NCBI GenBank assembly: GCA_030685235.1
Contig: MU839094.1
Coordinates: forward strand, 62,001 to 126,000
Source: Copromyces sp. CBS 386.78
Lineage: Eukaryota; Ascomycota; Sordariomycetes; Sordariales; Sordariaceae
Reading direction: 5' to 3'
DNA: 64,000 bases
In this document: positions 36,701 through 48,249 of the stretch, piece by piece
How positions within the stretch are numbered: the first letter of the stretch is position 1
How the letters are laid out: every line of letters begins with the position of its first letter
Program-made: the position numbers and the translations under genes
The notes under the pieces: model-generated
What the model was told of the DNA's origin: nothing
The model's input: the letters and a program-made list of their open reading frames with translations, nothing else
Database searches by the model: none

Positions 36701-37329
36701 TAAAGCGGGCGATAAGGGTATATAATTGTAAATAAGATATTAAAGATTTTAAAATAGGATGGGAAGGTGTAAAGTTAATTATAGATTATACGAAAAGAGC
36801 GGGAGGGGGAGTAAAGGAAGTAGTGTAACGGGTTGAAGTACCCCTCTTACTAATTATTTATTTTAAATTTAAATAAGTTATTAATAACGATTAGTAGGCG
36901 TTAATAATTATATAATTATTTATATATATATTATAGGGAAGGAATATAATTAGTTACGGGATATTATAATAAATTGAAGTAGGGTTAGAGATTTATTAAA
37001 ATTAATTGTATTCTAACGTATCGTATATATTATAATATAAATCTATTTAATATAACGTAACTTATTATTATTTTATTTCGTATTTATTATTTTATCTTTT
37101 ATTATTACCCGTATTTCTAAACCTTAATAATATTCTATTAAATTAATATCCACTTCTATTATTACTAATTTAATATTAAAGTACTATAACGCGTTCGATA
37201 ATATATAATTTCGTATTAAAATCTCTAAATAGCGAACTTATATTTCGAAATATAAATTAAATTTAATATGCTTTAACGCCGTAGGAAATATAAATACCTA
37301 TTTTTATATATCTTAGTCCCTACCCCTAC
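36701..37329 (+). pseudogene. Unrecognised ORF Z, piece 1
   Basis: From about 37,080 a plus-strand frame reads with TAA/TAG stops only and gives ILKYYNAFDNI (~37,180) and NLICFNAVGNINTYF (~37,265). It is cut at 37,329 by element 4. If element 4 and element 5 are removed with one TSD copy each left, the frame continues unbroken through 56,046-56,077 (LRVEIGTNLL) into 63,172. 36,701-37,080 has no clear coding sense. The aromatic/Asn-rich composition is gag-like, but no family is recognised. Confidence 0.5.
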
Positions 37330-37516
37330 TATTATAGTAAGATGGTGCTAACTATCTACACCTATCTGGCTGAGCCCGATAGGGTCGAGATCGACCGTAT
37401 CGGGTTCGGCTTCAAAACTTATACTAAGGTCGACATAGTCGGACTCGACACTAAATAATATCGAATTTAGCAGTATCGAATTCAAATAATTACAACCTAG
37501 AACTCAAATTAATAAA
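37330..37516 (-). repeat. 3' LTR of element 4, outer part
   Basis: First 187 bp of the left LTR, up to the copia insertion. It is nearly free of RIP (gatggtgctaactatctaca), whereas the aligned bases of the right LTR read aataatactaattatttaca. This gives a direct before/after view of CA-to-TA and TG-to-TA change. Confidence 0.9.
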
Positions 37517-38292
37517 TGTTAGTCTTAATATAGATATTATATAAAATATATATCTATAACGGATTTACGGGTCCATATTAAACCATACGAGTATAAGCAA
37601 TTATATATAGGTATTATATACTATAAATATATGCCTTATATTTTTGGTTGATTTTTATCGATTTTATTCGATTAAATATTCGTTGTTGAAATTCTTCTAT
37701 ATAAATAACCCCATCCCTCGTAGAGGGTTGCCGAGGCACTGCCCAGGCAGGGGTGCCTGCAAGGCTTACTAGGGTGGCCTGCACGGCTGAACTAGGGCCT
37801 AGGAATGTAGGGCTGACTAGGGTATTAAGGATGGAATCTAAGGGAGGAAAAAGGTCTTACATCGTTTGAAACCTCCTCCCTCGGCTATTCCTTGACTTAC
37901 AAAAACAAATAAACTGTTTTCGGAATCCCCGGAAACGGAAGAATTCAACGGAGAAAACCATTCGTTCATAAGATAGATGGTTGGCCCAGAAATCTATAAG
38001 AAGGGTAGTCCCCTTCGAGGAAAGAAAAGGTTTTCTATAGCTCATCAGACACTTTGAAATATCTTTACTAATACAAAGCCTACACACACAAACAAAATAC
38101 CGTTCTACTCCTTTTTGAGTGCTCTACACACACATACCTTCAGAATTATCCATACCCTACAAAGTAAGCCTTTTCTTCCACTAAGAAAAGAAAGATTATT
38201 ACTACCTTTTCATCTACCCTTGCGATTTCGAATTCTATAATATCGTTAAAGCTTCTACCCTTCTCGAATACCCTCCAAAAGCCTTACCAACA
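37517..38292 (+). repeat. 5' LTR of the copia element
   Basis: 776 bp. Compared with the 3' LTR it carries several C-to-T changes before A (cttactagg for cttaccagg, gaactagg for gaaccagg, attaagg for atcaagg). The minus-strand ORF 37,857-38,087 and its twin at 44,745-44,975 are chance frames in the LTR. Confidence 0.95.
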
Positions 38293-38307
38293 GGTTATAA
38301 GCCCGGG
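38293..38307 (+). other. Primer binding site, half-tRNA-iMet type
   Basis: Directly after the 5' LTR stands ggttataagcccggg. Its complement, gggcttataacc, matches the anticodon arm of initiator tRNA-Met (gggctcataacc) with one mismatch that is a G-to-A change in the element. Use of an internal tRNA-iMet fragment as primer is known for Drosophila copia and some other Ty1/copia elements. Confidence 0.7.
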
Positions 38308-39203
38308 TTTACTACAGTAAACCTTCCTAATCGACAACCCCTTTACGAAGAATATCTTTATATAATTGGATATTCCGAAGAAGAAGAAAGTATCCTTTCG
38401 AATACAATCTACTACCTTCTTCAACTAGAAGAACCTCTTTCTATTGAATTCTATAAATAATAATTCGTTCTATATAAATTCGAACTTCAACCGGCTTCCT
38501 ACCCTATCTCCCTTCAAGACCTATTTTTTAAAGCAGTTCTTTCGAACAGCTTTTTCCTCTAACTCCCTATCGATATTAAAGGAATTGAAAGAAATTCGAT
38601 CCTTTATAGTACCTTTTCTTCCTTCTACTACGACGAGGAAGACGATATCTACCGGTGGTTAAATTCTATACAAGGGAAAACCTCTTAAATAGCCATCTAG
38701 TTGAAAATCTCCTTAGAGATTTAGCTACCAAAAAGTGTAGCTGGGATCCTTGGGATATCCCTTCGTGGATTCGTTTCGAATACCTCGTTTAGTTATATTC
38801 TTTAAAGAATTAACTATATATAACCCCTATATAAAAACCCAAAAAAATCCAAAAACCCTTTCGAAAAATATTTATTTTTCAATACTTATTTATTTTATAA
38901 ATAAGGAATTTTTTCTTCGTGAAAAAATAAAACCTTAATAAAGGTTATACTTATTTATTCTTATAAATAAGGAATAAAAATCTTAAAAGATTTTTATAAT
39001 TATTATTCTTCTTAAAGAAAATAATTATTTTTAACGAGGAAGACTTTAAGTCTTAAAGCCCTTATAAATAATTCTTTATATAAAAGGATTATTATAAGAA
39101 ATATTATAATAAATATCTATTTATTATAATAATAAAAATATTATTATTATTATATATAATAATAATAAGAATATTTATATATATATTATATAAATAATTC
39201 ACT

Positions 39204-42200
39204 ATAGCTACCCTCGGTAATAATAAGCTTACCAAACTTAAAGGTACTGAAAATTATACCCTCTAGGCTATAAGAGCCAAGGCTTATTTTACCCTTACAG
39301 AAAACTGGGAAAAATTTCAACAAGAAAGCCAGAATGACCAAGATGCTTTAGCTAAATTACAGCTAATAGTAGAAGATGGTCCTCTTCTTCATATCCAACA
39401 CGAAATTTCAACTTTTAAAGCCTAGAATATTCTAAAGGATTTATATAGCCCTCAAGGCTTTACTTCTGAATTTCTTATTATAAAGGAATTCTTTAAAGCT
39501 AGACCTAGCTCTTTTAATTCTATAGAAATATATCTTAATAAAATTAAGGCTATAACCAACGAATTAAAGGCTAAGGAAATCGAATTACCAAACCAAATTA
39601 TTATATCCTAGATTTTATTTAATCTAGGGGAAGGTTTTAAAAGCCTAGTTTCTTCTATAACCCAGGAGCTTAGAAAAGATTCTAAAGCTTATACTCTAGA
39701 AACGCTTTCTTCGTCTTTATTAAATGAATCTAAACGTAAAGATTCGAATCAGAATAATATTCTTTTTATTAAGAATAATAATTCTAATAATAATTCTAAT
39801 AAGAATTATAATAATAATTCTAATAAGAATTATAATAGGAATTTTAATAAGAATTCTAATAAGAATTCTAATAAGAATTCCTTCCAGAATTCTAAGTCTT
39901 ATAAAGGAAAGAAACCCTGGAAAGTAACGAAGAAAGCTATTTTCTGCAATTACTGTAAAAAACCTGGTTACAAATATACTGATTGTGCCTAGTTACACCC
40001 AGAAAAGGCTCCAAAAGGTTGGAAAAAGCCAGAAAATCAAGCAAAGAAAAAAAGGGAAGATAATATTAATATTCTTATTAAGAATACTCTCCTTAATTTA
40101 ATAAATCAAGAAGATAATTCTTCTAGAATTATCGAAGTCGAAAACGACGATTTTGCTAACAATATTTTCGAAGATATCCAAATAGTAAATATAATTACCC
40201 CCAATATCCCTAATATTAATATTATTAAAAATAATAATATTAAGAAAAATATTAATAATAATAATATTATTATTAAGAAGAATCCTTATACCGAACCAGA
40301 AGCTAACTATAGCGAAATTTTAGGATTAGGAATAAGAAGGTTATTTAATAACCTCCCTAAACTATACCATTCGGCTACGTTTAATAAAAACGATAAAAAT
40401 AACTATAAAAATAATTTTATAGTCGATTCTAGGTCATCGGTTCATATTATTTCTAATAAGGATTTCTTTTATTCTTTTAAAGAAACTAAGAAAATCGTTT
40501 CTTGGGGAAAGGCTACTCAAAGGTCTATATTGGGTATTGGAAATATATTAGTATTCTTTAAAGATACTAATAAGAAAATGCTTCTTAAAAATTGTTATTA
40601 TATACCAGAACTAGGTATAAATATTATAAGTAATTCTACTCTAGAAGGAAATTATTATAATATAACAAATAAATATAATATTTATTTAAGAAACGGTCCT
40701 AATACTATTAGTATTGGTGAGCAAATAAACAGCCTATATTTTCTACCTGTAGAAATTATTAAGCCTAAAAAACGACCATATATTGGCGATATTAATACTA
40801 TTAGTATTAATAGTATAAAGAAGACTCGTATTAAGAGTATTAAAAATAATACTCTTAAAGATATTATTAATAAAAATATTAATAATAATAATAATATTAA
40901 TAAAAATATTAATAATAATAATAATCTTAATAAAAATATTAATAATAATAATAATATTAATAAAAATATTAATATTAATAAATCAATAGATTTAAATATA
41001 CTACATCAGCGTTTTACTCACTATAGTAATAATAATATTAAAAATATTATTAAAAATACGATTACTTCTTATACTTATAAAAAGGATTTTAATAAAGATT
41101 GTCCTATTTACTACTAAGCTAAAATAACGAATAAAAAGAATAAAAGTATTAAAAATAATACTTTAAAATATAATAATAATTATTTGGATAAAATTAGTAG
41201 TAACCTCTACAATCCTTTTACTATTAAAACCTATAATAATTATAAATATTTTATAACCTTTATTAATAAGGCTACTCGTTATTTAGAAATAACTTTATTA
41301 AAAGATAAGGAAGAAGTCTATAAAGCCGTTAATAATTATATTAATAAGGAAGAAAACCTTAATAATAAACGGATTAAAATATTCCAATCCGATAATAGTA
41401 CTAAATATACCAATAAAAGAATTAAAACTCTTTTAAATAATAAAGGAATAGTTCAACAATTAAATGCTCCTTATACTAAGGAGCAAAATAGCTTTCCTAA
41501 AAGAATTAATAGGACCTTATTAGAAAAAATAAGAGCCTTATTAATAAATGTAAATTTACCCAAATATTTTTAGGGAGAAGCGTTATATACAGCTATCTAT
41601 TTATATAATAGAACCCCTCATAGCTCTATAGGGTTTAAAACCCCTTATAAATTAAAATATAAAGAAAAACCTAATATAGATAATATTAGGATATAGGGAT
41701 CAATCGTTTATTATAAAATAAAAGGACTAAATATTTCGAAATTGGGCCCCTAAGCTAAAAGGGCTATATTAGTAGGCTATAGGGAAAATAATAATAATTA
41801 TAAAATATATAATTTCCAAAAGAATAGAGCCTTCTGGGTACGAAATTTAAAAATACTAGAAGGAATATATTATACCCCTAGTAAAGAATCTACTTTATAT
41901 ACTAGTAATAAATCTAGAAAAATATCTAATAATAATTCTAATAATAATAGTACTAAAAATACTATTAAAGATATATCGGAAGAATTTCTTTAAAATAATA
42001 ATTATAATAATAATTATATAGGAGAATCCGAATCTGAATCTATTAATTTAAATATTATTATTAATAAAAAGATTAATAATAATAATAATAATAATTATAA
42101 TAATAATTCTAATACGAATAATTATAATACAAATAATTAAGGTCTACGCAGATCACTTAGAATGATAGATTCTAATAATTACTTTCTAGATAATAATTTA

Positions 42201-42513
42201 TCAAATAAAATACGCGTATTACTACCAAGGAAAGACAAAGAATATTATTAAAAATTTAATATAATAAATTATATAAAAAAACTCTATTTTAAATACTGTT
42301 AATAATATTAATAATATTGAAGAACCTTCTACATATAAATAGGCTATTTATAGTCCTTATAGCCAAAAGTAGATTAATTCTATAAAAATAGAAGTAGAAG
42401 AACTAGAAAGACAAAATACTTGGAAAATAGTAGATCTACTAAAAAACAGAAAAGCTCTAGGGGGTAAATGGGTTTATAGATTAAAACCTATAAATAATAA
42501 CCAGAATATTATT

Positions 42514-42555
<42 letters not shown>

Positions 42556-44031
42556 TATAATAATAATAATTATAATAATAATTATAATAATAATAATAAA
42601 GAAGATAATATTAATAAAGATATTAATATTAATAATTCTTCTAAAGAAGAATATAAATTTAAAAGCCGTTGGGTAGTGCAAGGTTTTAACTAGGTAGAAG
42701 GTCTAGATTTTCTAAAAACCTTTTCTACGGTTTGCCGGCCAGAAACCTATCGAATATTCTTTATTATAGCTATTACTAATCGCTGGGAATTATTATAATA
42801 CGATATAAAAAATGCATTCGTTCACGCTTATATCGATAAAGATATATACGTTATTCCCCCTACTAGTTATTATAATAATCTACTAAATAATAAAGTCTAT
42901 AAATTAAAGAAGGCCTTATATAGTTTAAAATAGAGCCCCAGACTCTAATATAAATTTTTAACTAAAGTATTAAAAACTTTAGGATTCGAAGTATTCCCCT
43001 TCGACGACGGTACTTTTATTAATAATAAATTAAATATTATTATACTCTATTACGTTAATGACCTTATAATAATAGGCCCTAATAAATTTATTATAGAAGA
43101 TATAATAGAAAAAGCTACTAAAAGTATTAAATTTCAATCCCTTGGTAAAGTTAATACCTTTTTAGGTATAGAAATAATAATAAATAGAAAAAATAATTCT
43201 ATTTATTTGCACTAGTTAAAATATATTAGAAAAATGATTGAAAAATATTATAAAACGGATATTAATCCGGTATCAATACCTTTAACTAAAATAAAATTAG
43301 TTAAAAATAAAGGCCAAGCTTCTAAAGAAGAAATAAAACTATATCAATAGTATATAGGGTCTTTATTATATCTAGCCTTAAAAACAAGGCTAGATTTAGC
43401 CTTCCCGGTTCAATATTGTGCTAAATATGCTAGTAATCCTAGTATTGAACACTTTAAAGCCGTTAATCAAATATTCGGATATTTAAATAAATATCCAGAT
43501 TTAGGGATGACCTATAAAAATAAATATAATAATAATCTTATATTAAAAGGTTATTGTAATAGCGATTACGCTAATTGCCTTAATTTTAGAAGGTCTATTA
43601 TAGGGTATATATTTACTCTGGGAAATAATATTATTTCTTGGAATAGTGGCCTTCAGAAAACCGTAGCTTTATCTACGTGTGAAGCTGAATATATGGCTTT
43701 AACGGAAGCTATAAAGGAATTATTATATTTAAAGTCTACTTTAGAATTAATAAATAAATTATTTATTAATATAATAAATATTCCTACCCTTATACCTCCT
43801 ATATATGAGGATAATACAGCTGCTTTAAAACTGGCTAATAATCTAGAATTTTACAAGCGGTCTAAGCATATCGATATACGATATCATTTTATAAGGGAAG
43901 CTATAAATAATAATAAGGCTAAAATTATATATATCCCTACAAAAGAACAACTGGCTGATAATCTAATTAAGCCAATGGATAATAAATATTTATCCGACTG
44001 GCGGGCTAAAGTGGGTATTGAAAAACTATAG
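39204..44031 (+). pseudogene. copia gag-pol polyprotein, lightly RIP-degraded
   Basis: The reading begins at 39,204 where the start ATG is now ATA (then ATLGNNKLTKLKGTENYTL) and ends with TAG at 44,029-44,031. Gag includes a zinc knuckle CNYCKKPGYKYTDC (~39,950-39,991), with the family's His replaced by Tyr. Protease at ~40,420 reads VDSRSS in place of DSGA. The pre-integrase motif is LHQRFTHYS (~41,002). The integrase core has FINKATRY, FQSDNS and EQNSFPKRINRTL (41,250-41,520), with the first Asp changed to Asn. RT has GGKWVYRLK (~42,460) and YYVNDLII (~43,050), YVDD changed to YVND. RNase H ends with CEAEYMALTEA (~43,678) and KHIDIRYHFIRE. Many TAG/TAA replace TGG/CAA. One frameshift lies in the A-run near 42,270. 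Inactive. Confidence 0.95.
42500..42610 (+). repeat. (AAT)n microsatellite coding poly-Asn
   Basis: A long aat trinucleotide run with few interruptions lies within the RT of the copia element, between YRLKP and the FKSRWVVQGF motif, where relatives have a short loop. Shorter Asn runs of the same kind occur at 39,770-39,860, 40,870-40,980 and 42,060-42,140. It keeps the frame. The 42,481-42,681 minus-strand ORF is its shadow. Confidence 0.9.
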
Positions 44032-44200
44032 GTTTTTTATCTTTTATATAAGATTTTCCTATATTAAAGGTTTTTGGTATTATTTACCTTTTTTACCTTA
44101 TATTAAAGAATAAACTATAGGTTTTTTATCTTTTATATAAGATTTTCCTATATTAGAGGTTTTTGGTATTATTTACCTTCTTACCCTATAAAAGAATAAT
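44031..44200 (+). repeat. 89-bp tandem duplication in copia 3' untranslated region
   Basis: ggttttttatcttttatata begins at 44,031 and again at 44,120; the two units differ at only a few bases (attaaagg versus attagagg). It directly follows the pol stop codon. Confidence 0.9.
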
Positions 44201-44391
44201 AATAATTAAAATAATTATTATATATAAAGAAGGTTTTTAATAAATATTATAAATATTTATATTTTTTACCTTATATTATTTCTTAGAAATAATTTATATA
44301 AGAAGAGTTTTCAAATTTTTCTCTTCAAGGAATCCTCTTAATATATATATTATATAAATATATATCTATAACCTAATTACTACCGTAACTA

Positions 44392-44406
44392 GTTTACAGA
44401 GGAGTG
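44392..44406 (+). other. Polypurine tract of the copia element
   Basis: acagaggag immediately precedes the 3' LTR start tgttag, the expected place for the plus-strand primer. Confidence 0.6.
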
Positions 44407-45180
44407 TTAGTCTTAATATAGATATTATATAAAATATATATCTATAACGGATTTACGGGTCCATATTATACCATACGAGTATAAGCAACTATATATGGGT
44501 ATTATATACTATAAATATATGCCTTATATTTTTGGTTGATTTTTATCGATTTTATTCGATTAAATATTCGATGTTGAAATTCTTCTATATAAATAACCCC
44601 ATCCCTCGTAGAGGGTTGCCGAGGCACTGCCCAGGTAGGGGTGCCTGCAAGGCTTACCAGGGTGGCCTGCACGGCTGAACCAGGGCCTAGGAATGCAGGG
44701 CTGACCAGGGTATCAAGGATGGAATCCAAGGGAGGAAAAAGGTCTTACATCCTTTGAAACCTCCTCCCTCGGCCATTCCTTGACTTACAAAAACAAATAA
44801 ACTGTTTTCGGAATCCCCGGAAACGGAAGAATTCAACGGAGAAAACCGTTCGTTCATAGGATGGATGGTTGGCCCAGAAATCTATAAGAAGGGTGGTCCC
44901 CTTCGAGGAAAGAAAAGGTTTTCTATAGCTCATTAGACACTTTGAGATATCTTTACCAATACAAAGCCTACACACACAAACAAAATACCGTTCTACTCCT
45001 TTTTGAGTGCTCTACACACACATACCTTCAGAATTATCCATACCCTACAAAGTAAGCCTTTTCTTCCACTAAGAAAAGAAAGATCATTGCTACCTTCTCA
45101 TCTACCCTTGCGATTTCGAATTCTACGATATCGTTAAGGCTTCCACCCTTCTCGAATACCCTCCAGAAGCCTTACCAACA
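44407..45180 (+). repeat. 3' LTR of the copia element
   Basis: 774 bp, ending ccttaccaaca, followed by the TSD ataaa. It is less mutated than the 5' LTR except at a few sites (caggtagg here, caggcagg there). Confidence 0.95.
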
Positions 45181-45185
45181 ATAAA

Positions 45186-45359
45186 CAATATTACTAAGCA
45201 AGTACTTTAGTTATATATAGATTAATTAATATCCTCCTCTCTTCGAAAGAGGGGAAATAAATAACTATTAACTACCTAATATTATATTAAATACTATTAT
45301 ACCGGACAATTTCCGGCGTAATAATACTAAATATATATTAGCCTATAATTCGCGTAATA
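45186..45359 (-). repeat. 3' LTR of element 4, inner part
   Basis: Remaining 174 bp of the left LTR after the copia insertion, beginning caatattactaagc and ending ttcgcgtaata. It aligns with 55,867-56,040. Unlike the outer part it is clearly RIP-mutated. Confidence 0.9.
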
Positions 45360-45428
45360 ATCTCCCGGGGGCCTGAGAAATAGTTATTATAATATTTAAT
45401 TACTAATTAATATTATATATATTTATCG

Positions 45429-48055
45429 TTACTCTTTAAATTTATTCCTTCCCCGAAGCTCTTCCAATAATTCGCCTAATTTACTAATAACGGACTTAAT
45501 ATTACCTTCGGAAGTATCTTAACGAATAGTCGAACCCGACCTATTAATATTTGTAAAAGAAACTTCCTTCCCTTTTCCTTTATTAATACTAGTAATATAA
45601 TAACACTTTAAAGTCGATTTAGCCGCGGCGGTATTCCTACGCTTTTCTATAGCGTCGATTTTAGTTATACCGGTCTATTTAGGCTTAAAAGTACGGATAT
45701 TAAATCTAATTAAAATTATAAATATAAAAGTAAACGGAATAAGGCTAGAAAAAATAATAGCTTTTAATATTGCTACGAAATAATTAATATTTAGCGGAAT
45801 TTAGGTAGCGATTTACCGAATAGTAGTAATACGAATAATAGGACGGTTAGTAATTTTAGTAATATTATTATAATAGTTGGTTCTTATAGTAGAAGAGGAG
45901 TCGGATTCAGCTATTTTAATATCTAATTTTATATTTTTAATTTAAGTACTTTAATATATTTTATAGATAAATATAGAAAAATTCTTTATAGAATTATTAA
46001 AATCGATTAAACCTTTTTTAATAATTTCCTAGGAGAGTATAAAAGTAGCGAAGGGCGTACTAATAATTTTAATACTATTAAGACGGGTTTTAAAATAATT
46101 AAATATTAATAGACAATTTTTTATTTAATTATAGATTTCGTTTATAAAGTTTTTATAAAGCTAAATAAAATTTTATTCGAATAAATTTATAAAATATATT
46201 TTCTCCTCCGCTATTTAGCGTTTTTTAGTACTATTGAATTCGGTTTCATTAATATAAATTAAATTAATTCTATTCGCCCGGATTAATATAGTATTTACTT
46301 ATTTTAGGATTTTAACGTTATTATTAATATAATAGTATACGAATAAATCGATTTTACTAAGATAAAGCTCGTCCTAAATTCGTTTATCCTTTATATTATA
46401 GATTATAAGGGCGAATTTAATTAATTATTTATATAATTTACGAATTAGATTTATTTCCGAAAAGGAAATATAATTATAGGCCGAAGTATTAACAACGTTC
46501 TAAATATTATTATAGAATTCGGTTAAAGTATAGTATATTATATAGTATAAGTTTAAAGTAGGTTTGCGGTGTTTGCGGGCTAATTAAGTGAATTTAGTAC
46601 GAAGACGGTTAAAAGCGAGCGTACAAGGAGCTATATTACTTTAAGAATTTCTATTATTTTCTCCTTCGCTAATTAAGTTAAATACGGAAGGGTCGATATC
46701 CCCGTTAAAAATATCGAAGTTATTTTCTTCGAAGTCATTATTTTTTTTATCGAAGATTTTTTTAATAATTGGTTCCGGCGCTAAATAAATAGTAATATTT
46801 ATTTCGGGGTAGAAGGCCCTTACGAATTTAATATTAATATTATTATTTATATATTAGGTTTGTAGATTAGTACGTACGTTCGATACTTTTAATATAATAA
46901 TAAAGCGGCCGATTTTTAGGTTATTATTAATATATATATATATTTATTATGTTAGAGAATAGTAGTACTTTTCGTTAAAGCGGCCTTAACAGTTGTAAAG
47001 ACTTTAGTCTAAGTAAATTTAATAAATTAAATATCTACGTTTATACTAGTACGGCTAGAGGTTAATATATACGCTTTTATATTATTTCTAATTTAATTCT
47101 ATTAAATATAAATAAAAGTATATAGTATATAAATATTATTTATTAGGCCGATTGATAATATTGGGGTCTAATATTCGCGCTAATAGTATTTAAATACGAG
47201 GTAAGCGTTAATAGCAACGGTAGTATTAACTACGGCTAAATATATATTGGTCGAAATAGTATTATCGTTAATATTAATTAAAATATTAAATTTAAGTTCT
47301 ATAAACGGAATTTAGAATTGAACTTTATAAGTAATTAATATAATTAGTTAGTTATTTTTTGAATAGAGTACTGCCGAATCGTCAATTAGTATTAGTTTAT
47401 TATATTAATTTTTATTTATAAGGATTAAATTGCCGTAAGTAACTTCAAATATATACGAAGCTTAAATTTAGTATAAAGCTTAATTGTAAACGACCTTTAA
47501 TTTATTGAAGGCTTCGCTAAATTTACCTATAATATATACTATAAAATAGGTAATATTCTCTATTAGTATTTAGATTACGAATTCCGGTCCGAAGGAGACG
47601 ATAAATTTAAGCGCGGTAGCCTTAGCGTAATATATTTTAATACTTACAATATACGTAGTCCTACTATTATAAAGGTTAAATTTATTTAGGACGTTGCTTA
47701 TAATTAAATAAACGGTTTTAAATATATATTTATTTTTTGCGTGTATTTCCTTTTCTTAATTATTAATTTTATTTTTAAAATTGCGGACGAGGCTTAATAA
47801 TTCGATTTAATTAACGTTAAGGGCGAAAATTCGTTTTTTACGTATATATTCTATAGAGATAAAAGGTATTATAATATTATTATTTATATAAATACTTTAA
47901 ATATTAGAGATCGACGTTTTACCTTACTAAAATTAATTGCGTCGACTTCGATATTTATAATTATAAAGAAATCTTATAATATATTTTATATAAAAGGAAA
48001 AACGTATTTAAAATGTATAGGAATAACGTTAATAATAATAAAAAATTAATAATAA
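45429..48055 (-). pseudogene. Extra ORF of element 4, downstream of pol (function unknown)
   Basis: Two minus-strand frames join by one frameshift near 46,925: about 48,055-46,930 and 46,919-45,429, ~870 codons. All stops except the last are TAA/TAG of the RIP type, and the final TAA at 45,429-45,431 follows GELLEELRGRNKFKE. The N-terminal part has a helix-like LSLVRNFKNKINNQEKE (~47,810). It then has a Thr/Asn-rich, beta-like region (FEVTYGNL ~47,445; VNTTVAINAYLVFKYY ~47,230-47,180). The second half has NGDIDPSVFNLISEGENN (~46,700), ARKHRKPTLNL (~46,580) and NETEFNSTKKR (~46,250). A hydrophobic stretch near 45,755-45,690 is followed by a basic tail (EKRRNTAAAKS), but RIP inflates hydrophobicity. 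The position matches env or ORF3 of other retroelements. No fusion, RT or transposase motif seen. Confidence 0.65.
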
Positions 48056-48071
48056 CGATATAAAGGTAGTA

Positions 48072-48086
48072 ACAATTCCCCCTTTA
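48072..48086 (-). other. Polypurine-like tract between pol and the extra ORF
   Basis: On the minus strand the pol end is followed by a T-rich run and then aaagggggaattgttac. A purine run followed by TGTTAC looks like a polypurine tract next to an LTR start. No matching LTR copy was found near the gag side. It may be an internal tract or the relic of an older 3' end. Confidence 0.4.
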
Positions 48087-48249
48087 AAAAAAAGATAGAG
48101 GATAATAAAAGGCAAATATAAAGATGGACGAAATAAAAAGGAAAATAAATAAAGGAAAACTTTTATAAACATATAGTTTAAACGTTAATTAAACAACGAT
48201 TTTAGCGAAGGCGAGCCTACCCTTTTATATTAGCCGGCTAACCTTAACC

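Larger units (their letters stand above)
37517..45180 (+). mobile_element. Ty1/copia element, inserted in the LTR of element 4
   Basis: LTRs are at 37,517-38,292 and 44,407-45,180, TG...CA termini (tgttagtctt ... ccttaccaaca). The 5-bp TSD is ataaa (37,512-37,516; 45,181-45,185). The internal order gag, protease, integrase, RT, RNase H is that of Ty1/copia. The LTR pair is almost identical and CA/TG are still frequent, so this is the youngest or least RIP-affected element here. Confidence 0.96.

Noticed and set aside
37857..38087. 76-aa minus-strand ORF, repeated at 44,745-44,975
   Set aside because: Present twice only because it lies in the copia LTR. No domain, and LTR location makes a gene unlikely.
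42481..42681. Minus-strand ORF rich in Ile
   Set aside because: Reverse reading of the (AAT)n run inside the copia RT.
45690..45755. Hydrophobic segment as a true transmembrane helix near the end of the element 4 extra ORF
   Set aside because: RIP turns Thr, Ala and Ser codons into Ile, Val and Leu, so hydrophobicity is inflated. Cannot be used as evidence for an envelope protein without a de-RIPped sequence.
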